A DNA stretch of 64,000 nucleotides from an uncultured Massilia sp. (GCF_913773735.1 NZ_CAJYEB010000043.1:23097-87096), one strand, 5' to 3'. Positions 25,175 to 33,663 are shown, counted from the first letter of the stretch. Numbers and translations: made by a program. Notes: generated by a model from the sequence alone, not told the origin.

Positions 25175-26098
25175 ATGAAAGCGTACTTCAAGAAGTCGAC
25201 CACCGCGATCGCCTCGTCGCTCATGCTCGCCGGCGTCCTGTCGCTGACGGCCTGCAGCACCACCCCGACCACCACGCCGACGCTGGACGAGGCGCGCGCC
25301 GACTTCGTCGCCGCCAACAACAATCCGCAGGTCGCGTCGTATGCGCCGATGGAATTCCGCCAGGCCGGCGAGGCGCTCGACCGCGCCAACCAGGCCGCCG
25401 CCCAGCGCGAGAGCCTGGACACGATCGACCGCCTGGCCTACGTGGCCAAGCAGCGCATCGCCACCGCCCAGGAAGTGGCCAAGGCCAAGGGCGCCGAAGC
25501 CGAGATCGCCAACGCCAGCCGCGAGCGCGACCGCGTGCAGCTGGAAGCGCGCACCGCCGAGGCCGAGCGCGCCAAGCGCGATGCCGCCGCCGCCCAGGCC
25601 CAGGCCGCCGATGCCCGGATGCAGGCCCAGGCCGCGCAGGCCCAGGCGGCCCAGCTGGCCGAGCGGTCGTCGCGCCTGGAGGCGCTGCTGGTCGAGCTGC
25701 ATGCGCAGAAGACCGAGCGCGGCATGGTCGTGACGATCGGCGACGTGCTGTTCGCCACCGACCGCGCCGAGCTGACCCCGAACGGCATGGCGACCGTGCG
25801 CAAATTGGCCGAGGTCATGATGCAGAACCCGGACCGCTCCGTGCTGGTCGAAGGATTCACCGACAGCACCGGCAGCGCATCCCACAACAAGGACCTGTCC
25901 GAGCGCCGCGCGGCGTCCGTGGCCCAGGCCCTGACCAGCCTCGGCGTGCCGCGCCAGCGCGTGGACATGCGCGGCTACGGCGAAGCGTACCCGGTCGCCG
26001 GCAACGACACGGCGGCCAACCGCCAGCTGAACCGTCGCGTCGAAATCGTGCTGTCGAACGATGGCGCGGCGATCCCGCCGCGTGCGGCGCAGCGCTGA
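25175..26098 (+). CDS. DUF4398-OmpA fusion lipoprotein
   Basis: A 307-residue outer-membrane lipoprotein (lipobox SLTAC, Cys27). A DUF4398 helical region (about 35-95) leads into a long Ala/Glu/Gln-rich coiled coil (about 95-185) and an OmpA C-terminal peptidoglycan-binding domain (about 190-300; GDVLFATDRAEL, GFTDSTGS, NRRVEIVL). It probably links outer membrane and cell wall. AAAGGAAG precedes the ATG. The free-standing DUF4398 gene upstream suggests the two helical domains pair. Confidence 0.9.
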   Translation: MKAYFKKSTTAIASSLMLAGVLSLTACSTTPTTTPTLDEARADFVAANNNPQVASYAPMEFRQAGEALDRANQAAAQRESLDTIDRLAYVAKQRIATAQEVAKAKGAEAEIANASRERDRVQLEARTAEAERAKRDAAAAQAQAADARMQAQAAQAQAAQLAERSSRLEALLVELHAQKTERGMVVTIGDVLFATDRAELTPNGMATVRKLAEVMMQNPDRSVLVEGFTDSTGSASHNKDLSERRAASVAQALTSLGVPRQRVDMRGYGEAYPVAGNDTAANRQLNRRVEIVLSNDGAAIPPRAAQR

Positions 26099-26138
26099 TT
26101 TTTGTTTTTGACCCCCACAAGGAAGGAAAGGTTTTATC

Positions 26139-26675
26139 ATGGAACAGAACGCATCGAATCTGGCGCATGGCTTCGACATCCAGGAGATCCGCCGCGCCGC
26201 GGCCAACCTCGAGGACGGCGCCGTCACCGAGGGCTACGCGGCCGACCGCGAGGCGGTCGTCGCCATGCTCAACGCGGCACTGGCTACCGAGCTGCTGTGC
26301 GTGCTGCGCTACAAGCGCCACTACTACACCGTGAGCGGCCCGAACACCGGCCACATCAAGGATGAGTTCCTCGAGCATGCCCAGCAGGAGCAGGACCACG
26401 CCGACCGCATCGCCGAGCGCATCGTCCAGCTGAACGGCTCGCCCAACTTCAACCCGGCCACGCTGACCCAGCGCAGCCACGCCGAGTACGACGATTCCGA
26501 GGACGTGCAGGCGATGATCCGCGCCGACCTGATCGCCGAGCGCGTCGCCATCGAGTCCTACCGCCAGATGATCGCCGCCATCGGCGACAAGGACCCGACC
26601 ACCAAGAACATGCTCATCGAGATCCTCGCCACCGAAGAGGAACACGCCGACGACATGCGCGACCTGCTGGCCTGA
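26139..26675 (+). CDS. ferritin-like diiron protein (bacterioferritin/DPS superfamily)
   Basis: A 178-residue four-helix protein with ferroxidase-type ligands: ATELLCVLRYKRH (Glu near 51), EFLEHAQQEQDHAD with an ExxH pair, and EEEHADDM in the last helix. Likely stores or detoxifies iron, or protects DNA in stress; it lacks the typical DPS N-terminal motif. It follows the OmpA fusion by 40 bp and leads the ElaB/YqjE-type genes, so iron or oxidative protection is expressed with envelope proteins. Confidence 0.85.
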   Translation: MEQNASNLAHGFDIQEIRRAAANLEDGAVTEGYAADREAVVAMLNAALATELLCVLRYKRHYYTVSGPNTGHIKDEFLEHAQQEQDHADRIAERIVQLNGSPNFNPATLTQRSHAEYDDSEDVQAMIRADLIAERVAIESYRQMIAAIGDKDPTTKNMLIEILATEEEHADDMRDLLA

Positions 26676-26724
26676 GCCGGCGGCCGTCCATCCCTCACAT
26701 TCACACCAAGACAAGGAGTACATC

Positions 26725-27084
26725 ATGCTCGAATCCATCCGTGCCAATGCCAATGCGGCCCGCGCCAACGCCAACGCCGCTTCCGTGAACGGCAGCCTGG
26801 ACGACGCCACCGGCGACGTCAAGGCGCTGGTCCGCGACGCCCAGTCGCTGCTGACCGCCGCCGCCGCCCTGACCGGCAACAAGGCCGACGAGCTGCGCGA
26901 GCGCGGCATGCAGATGCTGGACGTTGCCCTGGGCAAGGCCGGCAAGTACCAGGACCAGGCCGTCGTCAAGGGCAAGGAACTGGCCCACACTGCCGATGTC
27001 TACGTGAAGGACAATCCGTGGCGCACGGTGGCCGTCGCGGCCGGTGTCGGTCTGCTGCTGGGTGTCGTACTGGGCCGTAAATAA
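26725..27084 (+). CDS. DUF883 (ElaB/YqjD-like) membrane-anchored protein
   Basis: A 119-residue protein with a helical region (SLDDATGDVKALVRDAQSLLTAA) and a C-terminal membrane anchor after the family motif VKDNPWRTVAVAAGVGLLLG. In E. coli ElaB/YqjD bind ribosomes and the inner membrane in stationary phase. The N-terminus is an unusual Ala/Asn repeat (RANANAARANANAA). It sits 50 bp after the ferritin-like gene and 18 bp before the YqjE-like gene, the usual order of the family. Confidence 0.88.
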   Translation: MLESIRANANAARANANAASVNGSLDDATGDVKALVRDAQSLLTAAAALTGNKADELRERGMQMLDVALGKAGKYQDQAVVKGKELAHTADVYVKDNPWRTVAVAAGVGLLLGVVLGRK

Positions 27085-27102
27085 TCGCGGTCGGGGGCAG
27101 CC

Positions 27103-27489
27103 ATGGATATCAACGAAGCCCGCGTGCAAAGCCCCGGCCTCCTGGGCGGCATCACCAGCCTCACCAAGAACGTGTTCGGCCTCCTGGTCTCGCGCGTGGA
27201 GCTTGCCGCGCTCGAGCTGACGGAAGTGCGCAACCATGTGATCGAGCTGATCGCCATTTTCGCGGCGGCTGCCCTGTTCACCTGGTTCGCGCTGGCCTAC
27301 GGCACCGCCACCATCGTCGCGCTCGCATGGGAGTCGATGGGATGGAAGATCCTGCTGGTCCTGTTCATCGTGTTCGCCGTGCTCACCCTCGTCCTGGTCA
27401 TGAAGGGCCTGTCCATGCTCAAGCAGGGCAAGCTGGCCTTCCCGGAAACGATGAAGGAATTGCGCAACGACCGCGACATGCTGATGTAA
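27103..27489 (+). CDS. YqjE-like (phage holin superfamily) membrane protein
   Basis: A 128-residue protein with two long membrane segments (ELIAIFAAAALFTWFALAYGTATIVAL and ILLVLFIVFAVLTLVLVM) after an amphipathic N-terminus containing SRVELAALELTEVR. This is the YqjE family, partner of YqjD. The name 'holin' comes from the Pfam clan; there is no phage context. 9 bp before the next gene. Confidence 0.87.
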   Translation: MDINEARVQSPGLLGGITSLTKNVFGLLVSRVELAALELTEVRNHVIELIAIFAAAALFTWFALAYGTATIVALAWESMGWKILLVLFIVFAVLTLVLVMKGLSMLKQGKLAFPETMKELRNDRDMLM

Positions 27490-27498
27490 GGAGAAACG

Positions 27499-27876
27499 AT
27501 GGAAAAGACGAGCCACCACGGGCACCATGGTGCCCACGAGGAGCGCAAGCGCGCCTTGCTGCGCGAGGGCGAGTTCTACCGCACGGGCGTGGCCCATGCC
27601 CGTGCCCAGATCAAGCATGCGGCCAAGCCCGAGGTGATGTTTCACTCGGTCATCGACCATGCGACCTGGGCGCTGCGGACCCGGGCCGACGCCCTGTTGC
27701 AGCCCACCGGTACCAGCATCTCGGTGCTGGCCCCGTACGCGCTGACCGTGCTGGGCTTCATCCGCAAGCGCCGCCTCGGCAAGCCGGCGCTGGGCATCGC
27801 CGCCCTGGCCGGCATCGCCGCCCTGGTCCTGCAGCGCAAGCGCGCGCATGCACATGGCCAGGATATGACATACTGA
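27499..27876 (+). CDS. YqjK-position membrane-associated protein, unknown
   Basis: A 125-residue basic protein with a His-rich start (SHHGHHGAHEERKR), a central helical region and one hydrophobic segment near the end (ALGIAALAGIAALVLQRKR). It takes the place that YqjK has behind YqjDE in other bacteria, but clear similarity is not evident to me. AAGGAG precedes the ATG. Last gene of the operon; a terminator follows at 27979. Confidence 0.8.
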   Translation: MEKTSHHGHHGAHEERKRALLREGEFYRTGVAHARAQIKHAAKPEVMFHSVIDHATWALRTRADALLQPTGTSISVLAPYALTVLGFIRKRRLGKPALGIAALAGIAALVLQRKRAHAHGQDMTY

Positions 27877-27978
27877 GGGTGACGACGGAATGCATCGCCA
27901 GATGCGTTCCCGCAGGAAGATTCAAGTGCGCGGCGGCAAGCCTGCTGCGCACGCTACACGAATATGGTGGGGCTTGAG

Positions 27979-28015
27979 CGGCGTCGCAATCTACGATTGG
28001 ACGCCGTCTTTTTTT
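27979..28015 (+). terminator. Rho-independent terminator of the DUF4398-to-YqjE operon
   Basis: GGCGTC-G-CAATC paired with GATTG-GACGCC, followed by CTTTTTTT. Confidence 0.8.
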
Positions 28016-28061
28016 GTGCGTCGCCGCGCGCGTGCATGCGCCGCGCCCCGGCGGGCCACGC

Positions 28062-28088
28062 AAAAAAGCCGGCACCCGCGTGCCGGCT
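28062..28088 (-). terminator. Rho-independent terminator of the 154-residue glycine-zipper lipoprotein gene
   Basis: AGCCGGCAC-CCGC-GTGCCGGCT, with six T after the stem on the minus strand. Confidence 0.85.
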
Positions 28089-28116
28089 TGCGCGCCGATC
28101 GCGGCGCTCGCTGCGA

Positions 28117-28581
28117 TCAGTAACGGTAGACGCGGCCGTCGACCACGCGCACGCGGTTACCTACGCGCAAATCGTAGACGCTGTCCTGCACGATGGTGCG
28201 GTACTCGCCATTGTCCAGACGGACATTGACTGCATACATTTGCTGCCCTTCGGGATTGCGGTTCGCCTCGACGCGGTTGCCGATCGCCGCGCCGGCCACG
28301 CCGCCGGCCACGGTGGCCGCCGTGCGGCCGCCGCCGCTGCCGACCTGGTTGCCGGCCAGCGCGCCGACCAGGCCGCCGACGATGGCGCCGGCGCCGCTGG
28401 TGCGGTTGTCGCCGGTCGTGACCTGGATCGACTCGATGGTGCCGTAGCCCATCGAGGCCGTGTTGTCGTAGCCGCCGCGGTAGCCGTCGCTACCGTAGTA
28501 CGGCTGGGAACTATTGCTTGCGCAACCGCCGAGGATTGCACCGGCCGCGACGAGGGCGGCAATCGAACGCATGGCTTTCAT
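28117..28581 (-). CDS. glycine-zipper 2TM lipoprotein (SlyB/17-kDa antigen-like)
   Basis: A 154-residue lipoprotein (lipobox ILGGC, about Cys20) with YGTIESIQVTTG, a two-half glycine zipper (GAGAIVGGLVGALAGNQVG... AGGVAGAAIGNRVE) and a C-terminal beta-rich domain (YAVNVRLDNGEYRTIV... VGNRVRVVDGRVYRY). SlyB-type proteins form rings around outer-membrane proteins under envelope stress. GGAG precedes the chosen ATG at 28581; an ATG nine bases later is possible. A stress palindrome lies at 28641-28654. Confidence 0.9.
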   Translation of the reverse strand: MKAMRSIAALVAAGAILGGCASNSSQPYYGSDGYRGGYDNTASMGYGTIESIQVTTGDNRTSGAGAIVGGLVGALAGNQVGSGGGRTAATVAGGVAGAAIGNRVEANRNPEGQQMYAVNVRLDNGEYRTIVQDSVYDLRVGNRVRVVDGRVYRY

Positions 28582-28640
28582 GACTTGTTCTCCTGGCAAA
28601 GATGTGATGTCCAGATTAAGCAGTCGGGTTGCCAGGGTCT

Positions 28641-28654
28641 GTGCGATGACGCAC
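28641..28654 (-). promoter_or_regulatory. 14-bp stress palindrome for the glycine-zipper lipoprotein gene
   Basis: GTGCG-ATGA-CGCAC. On the minus strand 22 nt later stands TAATCT (28618-28613). Confidence 0.75.
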
Positions 28655-28702
28655 CCATTGATAGTGCGTCAAGTCCATGTCCTTACAACACTGCTGTACT
28701 GT

Positions 28703-28716
28703 GTTCGGCAGCGAAC
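28703..28716 (+). promoter_or_regulatory. 14-bp stress palindrome for the Cys-rich periplasmic protein gene
   Basis: GTTCG-GCAG-CGAAC. 22 nt later stands TAAAAC (28739-28744), 29 bp before the ATG. Confidence 0.7.
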
Positions 28717-28772
28717 AGAAATTCCCCTTACGGCAGAGTAAAACTACAACTGTCGAGAACAAGGAGAACAAC

Positions 28773-29321
28773 ATGCGGACACCCCATATGATCCTGCTGC
28801 TTGCCGCGGCCCTGTTGTGGGCGGCGGGCCATGCGCGGGCGGCGACGCCCGAAGCGCGCCAGGCGTTCCAGCAGGCGCGCGACGCGGCGGCGGCCAGCTA
28901 CAAGGCGGCGCGCGCGCAGTGCGACACGCTGGCCGGCAATCCGAAGGACTTGTGCGTGGCGACGGCCAAGGCGGCGCGCGTGCATGCCCAGGAAGAGGCG
29001 CGCGCCCGCTACGAGGACACGCTGCAGGCCTATACCCGGGCGCGCATGCGCATCGCGGCGGCCGATTACGACCGCGAGAAGGTGCGCTGCGCCGGCTTCA
29101 CGGGCAACGACAAGGACGTGTGCCAGGCGCAGGCCAAGGCCGCGCTGGTGGCGGCCCAGGCCGATGCCAAGGCCGACCGCAAGGCGATCCAGGCGCGCAA
29201 CGAGGCGCAGGACGACAAGCTGGAGGCGTCGTGGCGCGTGGCCAAGCAGCGCTGCGACGCGTTCGCCGGCGCCGCCAAGGACCAGTGCATGGCGGACGCG
29301 AAGTCGGCATTCGGCAAGTGA
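28773..29321 (+). CDS. helical periplasmic protein with paired cysteines, unknown
   Basis: A 182-residue exported protein; the signal peptide ends HARA (about residue 23). The mature part is Ala/Lys/Arg-rich helix with three similar repeats, each with two cysteines (AQCDTLAGNPKDLCVATAKAA, VRCAGFTGNDKDVCQAQAKAA, QRCDAFAGAAKDQCMADAKSA with spacing of 11), suggesting three disulfide-closed helical hairpins. The function is not known; some annotations call such proteins TolA-like. AAGGAG precedes the ATG at 28773. Confidence 0.8.
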   Translation: MRTPHMILLLAAALLWAAGHARAATPEARQAFQQARDAAAASYKAARAQCDTLAGNPKDLCVATAKAARVHAQEEARARYEDTLQAYTRARMRIAAADYDREKVRCAGFTGNDKDVCQAQAKAALVAAQADAKADRKAIQARNEAQDDKLEASWRVAKQRCDAFAGAAKDQCMADAKSAFGK

Positions 29322-29323
29322 AG

Positions 29324-29370
29324 GCCGGTCACGCCAGGGTCCATGACGTCATGACCCTGCCATGACCGGC
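29324..29370. repeat. 47-bp interrupted palindrome (possible cruciform or weak terminator)
   Basis: GCCGGTCA and TGACCGGC enclose AGGGT...ACCCT and a central CATGACGTCATG. No T-run follows, so Rho-independent termination is doubtful. Confidence 0.6.
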
Positions 29371-29444
29371 TTCAGCGGGTCCGCCCGCATCCTGCTCATC
29401 GGAGCGTAACCGGCAATACCACCACCAACAACAAGGAGTTCACC

Positions 29445-29759
29445 ATGAACATCACCAAACGTGTCGCTACCGCCATCTTCACCGCCACCGTCGCCTTCAC
29501 CATCGTCGGCTGCTCCTCGTCGCCGACCAAGGAAAGCACCGGCGAATACGTCGACGATTCCGTCATCACCGCCAAGGTGAAGGCATCGATCTTCAACGAG
29601 CCGACCCTGAAGTCGACCGAGATCAATGTCGAGACCTACAAGGGCGACGTCCAGCTGTCGGGCTTCGTGGCCCAGCCGGAAGATGCCAAGAAGGCCGCCG
29701 ACCTGGCGCGCGGCGTGAAGGGCGTGACCTCGGTCAAGAACGATATCCGCGTAAAATAA
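29445..29759 (+). CDS. BON-domain lipoprotein (OsmY-like)
   Basis: A 104-residue lipoprotein (lipobox TIVGC, Cys23) with one BON domain (YVDDSVITAKVKASIFNE... GDVQLSGFVAQPEDAKKA... GVTSVKNDIRVK). Envelope stress role by family. AAGGAG precedes the ATG. It resembles the BON lipoprotein at 21937; no stress palindrome is seen in the 123 bp upstream, where the cruciform lies instead. Confidence 0.88.
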   Translation: MNITKRVATAIFTATVAFTIVGCSSSPTKESTGEYVDDSVITAKVKASIFNEPTLKSTEINVETYKGDVQLSGFVAQPEDAKKAADLARGVKGVTSVKNDIRVK

Positions 29760-29793
29760 GCCGGTACCGGCCATGCCGGCAGGGAGCCGCAGG

Positions 29794-29882
29794 GTGGGCA
29801 TGCGGGGCCGCGGGCCTCGCATGCACCGTGCCCACCACGAGCCGGCATGATGCACGCAGTCGGTGGGCACGGGGTGCCCACC
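29794..29882. repeat. pair of GTGGGCAC-type extragenic palindromes
   Basis: A long stem-loop from GGTGGGC (about 29794) to GCCCACC (about 29836) with an inner ATGCG...CGCAT stem, and GGTGGGCAC-GGG-GTGCCCACC at 29862-29882. Same family as 2869-2969 and the arms at 9448-9616. Confidence 0.75.
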
Positions 29883-29904
29883 CCACAGGTTGAACAGGTA
29901 CCAC

Positions 29905-31191
29905 ATGCAGCTCGCCAACTCCGGCTCCCTTGCCACCGACGCCGCCGCGCCTCCGGCCCCGGCCCAGCCTGAATCCGTCGGCACCGCCGCCCGCGAGGCC
30001 GGCCTCGTCGACGCCGCCGGCGCGCCGACCGGCGAAGAGCTGGGCGCCCAGCACGGGCAACTGCGCCTGCCGGTGCACGTCAATGCGCGCGGCCTGACGC
30101 TGGCCGTGATCGCCACCGTCGCTTTCGTATTCGGCCTGCAATGGGCCAAGAATTTCTTCGTGCCGCTATTGCTCGGCATTTTCATCGCCTACACCCTGAG
30201 CCCCGTCGTGCGCTGGCTCGAGCGCTGGCACATCCGCCGCGCCATCGGCGCCACCCTCGTCACCGCCGTGATCCTGGTCGCCATGGCGCTGACCATCCAG
30301 CGCGTGCAGGGCGAGATCTTCAACATCGTCGACGAACTGCCCGCGCTCACGCACAAGGTCACGCGCCTGATCATGCAGGCCTCGGACGGCCAGCCGTCGA
30401 CGATCCAGCGCGTGCAGGCCGCCGCCGCCGAGATCGAGCAGGCCGCCGCCGCCAATGCGAGCGGCGCGCGCCATGCGCCGGCGCGGCGGGCGCCGCCGTC
30501 GCTGTCCGTGCCGGCGTCGCAGCAGACGCCGGGCGCCAGCAATTTCCGCGTCATGGACTGGCTGCTGGCCGGCTCGGTCGGCCTGGCCAGCTTCGTCTCG
30601 CAGGCCACGATGGTCGTGTTCCTCGTGTTCTTCCTGCTGCTGGCCGGCGACACCTTCAAGCGCAAGCTCGTCAAGCTGACCGGGCCGTCGCTGACGCGGA
30701 AGAAGGTCACGGTGCACATCCTCGAGGACATCAACACCTCGATCCAGAACTACATGTTCATGTTGCTGGTCACCAACGCGCTGCTGGCGCTGCTGATGTG
30801 GGTGGCGCTGCGCATGATTGGCCTGGAAAACGCGGGCGCCTGGGCCATCTTCGCCGGCGTGGCCCACGTGATGCCGTATTTCGGCCCCCTGTTGATCACC
30901 TCGGCCACCGGCCTGGTCGCCTTCCTGCAGTTCGAATCGCTGCAGATGGTGATCCTGGTGGCGGGCGCCTCGCTGGCCATCGCCACCCTGGTCGGCATGG
31001 TCGTCACCACCTGGATGACCGGCAAGATCGCCAAGATGAACCCGGCCGCGGTCTTCGTCAGCCTGCTGTTCTGGGGCTGGCTGTGGGGCATGTGGGGGCT
31101 GCTGCTGGGCGTGCCCGTCGTCGTCGTGATCAAGGTCGTGGCCGAGCGCGTCGAAGGCATGGAAGTCGTCGCCGAACTGCTGGGCGAATGA
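29905..31191 (+). CDS. AI-2E/PerM-family transporter
   Basis: A 428-residue inner-membrane protein of PF01594 with about eight membrane segments after a 65-residue Ala/Pro-rich N-terminus. Typical features: FFVPLLLGIFIAYTLSPVV, a periplasmic helical insert (about 145-215), and the conserved C-terminal SLLFWGWLWGMWGLLLGVPVVV split over the last segments. Members export autoinducer-2, a peptide or ions (Na+/H+); the specific role is unknown. The ATG at 29905 has AGG upstream; the reading frame before it lies in a repeat. Confidence 0.88.
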   Translation: MQLANSGSLATDAAAPPAPAQPESVGTAAREAGLVDAAGAPTGEELGAQHGQLRLPVHVNARGLTLAVIATVAFVFGLQWAKNFFVPLLLGIFIAYTLSPVVRWLERWHIRRAIGATLVTAVILVAMALTIQRVQGEIFNIVDELPALTHKVTRLIMQASDGQPSTIQRVQAAAAEIEQAAAANASGARHAPARRAPPSLSVPASQQTPGASNFRVMDWLLAGSVGLASFVSQATMVVFLVFFLLLAGDTFKRKLVKLTGPSLTRKKVTVHILEDINTSIQNYMFMLLVTNALLALLMWVALRMIGLENAGAWAIFAGVAHVMPYFGPLLITSATGLVAFLQFESLQMVILVAGASLAIATLVGMVVTTWMTGKIAKMNPAAVFVSLLFWGWLWGMWGLLLGVPVVVVIKVVAERVEGMEVVAELLGE

Positions 31192-31483
31192 TGCCGTGGC
31201 ACGGGACGGCCAGGCCGGTCGTGGTGGAGCGCATCCCGGGGGCGTGACGCCGCCGCGGAAGGCGTCCCGGCCTGGCGCCGGGAGACGGTCCTGCCGCGAA
31301 CGCACCTGCCGCCGCGCGCCGGCGCATCCGCTTTCCGCATGCGGCACGAGCTACGGCGACGATGCGCCATACCCCATGCCATACCCCATGCCGCGTCCCG
31401 GGCCGGGATGACGCGGGGGGAAGGGCGCCGACGGCGCCGCGCGACGGCCCCGCGGCGCCGTCGCGCAAGCGCTTCCCGCTGGC
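31192..31483. other. intergenic region between two convergent genes
   Basis: 292 bp of GC-rich sequence with no gene seen. It contains a short direct repeat (CATACCCCATGC twice near 31369-31392). Confidence 0.6.
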
Positions 31484-32413
31484 TTACCTGGACGGGGCGC
31501 GGGCGCCGGCGCTGCCGCCGCGTCCGCTGGTATCCGGCACGTCCTTCTTGCGCAGGCTGCCCAGCTGGATGGCGTACTGGCGCGCGAACTCGGCGCCCAG
31601 GAAGAAGATCTGCGCCGAATAATAGACCCACAGCAGCAGGGCGATCAGCGATCCGGCGGCGCCGAAACTGCTGGTGGTGCTGCTGTTGCCGATGTACAGG
31701 CCGATCGCGAACTTACCCAGCGTGAACATGACGGCCGTGCCCAGCGCGCCGATGGTGACGTCGTGCCAGGACAGCTTGATCCGCGGCAGCAGCTTGTAGA
31801 TCACGCCGAACAGCACGGCGATCACGAGGAAGCCGAAGCCGGAAGCGACCCAGCCGAGCACCACGGTGGCCGATTGCCAGATCCCGCCGAAGAACTTTTC
31901 CACGAACGACAGCGCGGCCGAGACCACGAGCGAGGTCATCAGTAGCAGCGCGAGCGTGAGGATCAGGCCGAAGGAGAGCAGGCGCGTGCGCACCGTGTCC
32001 CACCAGCTGGCGTTCGGCGGCGGCGGCACGCCCCAGATCTCGTCGAGGCTGTCCTTGAGTTCGGAAAAGGCGCTGGTCGCGCCGACCACCAGCAGCACCG
32101 AGGCGATGATGGTGGCGAGCTTGCCGCTTTCCTGGTCGCGCGCCCCGGCCAGGATCGCCTGGATCGTTTCCGCGCCCTGCGGGCCGACCAGGCCGCGCAA
32201 TTCGTGGATCAGCTGGCCCTGCGCGGCTTCCTGGCCGTAGAAGAAGCCGGCGATCGCGATCACCAGCACCAGGATCGGCGCCAGCGAGAACAGCGAATAA
32301 TACGCCAGGGCCGCGCCCTTGCTGGCGGCCCGGTGGTCCATCCATTCGGAGACGGCGCAGCGCATCACGTGGACGAGCTGGCGCGAGAAAGGTACCCAGT
32401 TTTGTACTGCCAT
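31484..32413 (-). CDS. YihY/BrkB-family inner-membrane protein
   Basis: A 309-residue protein with six to seven membrane segments. Family motifs: KGAALAYYSLFSLAPILVL near 32-50, ATSAFSELKDSLDEIWGV near 112-129, and the C-terminal LIALLLWVYYSAQIFFLGAEF. It was once thought to be RNase BN; the real function is probably transport. GGAGAA precedes the ATG. The gene starts just beyond the terminator of ompA and may use readthrough or its own promoter. Confidence 0.9.
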   Translation of the reverse strand: MAVQNWVPFSRQLVHVMRCAVSEWMDHRAASKGAALAYYSLFSLAPILVLVIAIAGFFYGQEAAQGQLIHELRGLVGPQGAETIQAILAGARDQESGKLATIIASVLLVVGATSAFSELKDSLDEIWGVPPPPNASWWDTVRTRLLSFGLILTLALLLMTSLVVSAALSFVEKFFGGIWQSATVVLGWVASGFGFLVIAVLFGVIYKLLPRIKLSWHDVTIGALGTAVMFTLGKFAIGLYIGNSSTTSSFGAAGSLIALLLWVYYSAQIFFLGAEFARQYAIQLGSLRKKDVPDTSGRGGSAGARAPSR

Positions 32414-32430
32414 CGCGTGTTCTCCGTAGA

Positions 32431-32458
32431 AAAAAACAACGCGCCCGAAGGCGCGTTG
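32431..32458 (-). terminator. Rho-independent terminator of the ompA gene
   Basis: CAACGCGCC-CGAA-GGCGCGTTG followed by six T on the minus strand. Confidence 0.85.
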
Positions 32459-32516
32459 GATCGGAGCGCCCGGTCGGGGGCGCTCGACAGGTCCATGTGA
32501 TGGACCGGCATGAACC

Positions 32517-33557
32517 TTACTGCACGCGGCGTTCGATGGTGATCTGCTCGACCTCGACGCGGCGGTTCGGTGCCAGGCACTCGATCAGTTCCGATTTCTT
32601 CTTCTGGTTGCAATCGGTGACGACCGGGTTTTCCTCGCCACGGCCGACGGCCTTCAGGCGGCTGCCGTCGATGCCCTTGCTGATCAGGTAGTCACGCACG
32701 GCGTTGGCACGGCGCTCCGATAGCTTCTGGTTGTACTTCTCCGAGCCCAGGCGGTCGGTGTAGCCGGTGATCGTGATGTCGCTGATCGAGGTGTCGGCGT
32801 TCAGCGCGGCGGCGATCTCGTCCAGCTTCGGTGCCGGCATGACCAGCTCGGCCTTGTCGAACGCGAACATCTTGGTCGCTTCCAGGGTCACTTTCTCGAA
32901 GCGTGCCGGCGGCGGCGGCGGCGGCGCGACCGGTGCCGGTGCCGGCGGCGGGGTCTCGACGACCGGGGCCGGTGCCGGGGCCGGAGCCGGGCGCGGCGGC
33001 GGGTTGAACGCGTAGTTCAGGCTCAGCGAGACGTACTTGTTCAGCGACTTGTCGAAGCCGAACTGGTCGTCGTCGCGGATCCAGCCCTTGACGGCGCGGG
33101 CGTCGGCCTGCAGCGACCACTGGTCGTTGATGCCTACCTGGAAGCCCAGGCCGGCGGTGGCGTACGGCGACCAGCCTTTCTGGATGCCCAGGCCCGGACG
33201 GCCCATGCGGTCACGCTGGCCACCGACGCCGACCAGCAGGAACGGACGGAAGTTCTTACGCGACAGCATCAGCAAGGCATCCGCGCCAACCAGCGTCTGG
33301 CGGTAGTCGAAGCCGTTTTCCTCGGCGCGTGCATGGGTGGCGCCGATCTGGATGTCCCACAGCGGGTGGACAGCCTTACCGAACTTCAACCCGCCGCCCC
33401 AGTCCTTCTTGTCGGTGCCGAAGTCCGCGTCCGGCTTGATGCCGACGACGGTCGGCATCACGTACCAGGACGGGTTGATGACTTCTTCTTGCGCCATTGC
33501 CGAAGCGGCGGAGCACAGGATGGCGGCAGCCAGGGCGATCTTCTTCGTATTATTCAC
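32517..33557 (-). CDS. ompA: OmpA-type outer-membrane protein
   Basis: A 346-residue protein with a signal peptide (1-22, ASAMA), an eight-stranded barrel (about 25-185), a Pro/Ala hinge (PPPRPAPAPAPAPVVE and following), and an OmpA C-terminal domain (about 225-335; ITGYTDRLGSEKYNQ, NRRVEVEQ) with a cysteine pair near 318/327. It tethers the outer membrane to peptidoglycan. The start is GTG at 33557 with GGGAG eight bases before it. A stress palindrome is found 93 bp upstream. Confidence 0.92.
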   Translation of the reverse strand: MNNTKKIALAAAILCSAASAMAQEEVINPSWYVMPTVVGIKPDADFGTDKKDWGGGLKFGKAVHPLWDIQIGATHARAEENGFDYRQTLVGADALLMLSRKNFRPFLLVGVGGQRDRMGRPGLGIQKGWSPYATAGLGFQVGINDQWSLQADARAVKGWIRDDDQFGFDKSLNKYVSLSLNYAFNPPPRPAPAPAPAPVVETPPPAPAPVAPPPPPPARFEKVTLEATKMFAFDKAELVMPAPKLDEIAAALNADTSISDITITGYTDRLGSEKYNQKLSERRANAVRDYLISKGIDGSRLKAVGRGEENPVVTDCNQKKKSELIECLAPNRRVEVEQITIERRVQ

Positions 33558-33649
33558 AGGTAACTCCCATAAGTTGTAAAGGTACTTGACATCGCATGCC
33601 TTGCAGTGATGTTGATGACAAGCTTACAAGCCGGCAATTCTTTAGGTCA

Positions 33650-33663
33650 GTGCGCTAGCGCAC
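33650..33663 (-). promoter_or_regulatory. 14-bp stress palindrome for ompA
   Basis: GTGCG-CTAG-CGCAC, fully self-complementary over all 14 bases. On the minus strand 23 nt later stands TAAGCT (33626-33621), one base more than at the other sites. Confidence 0.65.

Noticed and set aside
27103..27489. Phage holin suggesting a prophage remnant
   Set aside because: It is a YqjE-like protein in a YqjD-E-K type order; no other phage gene is near.
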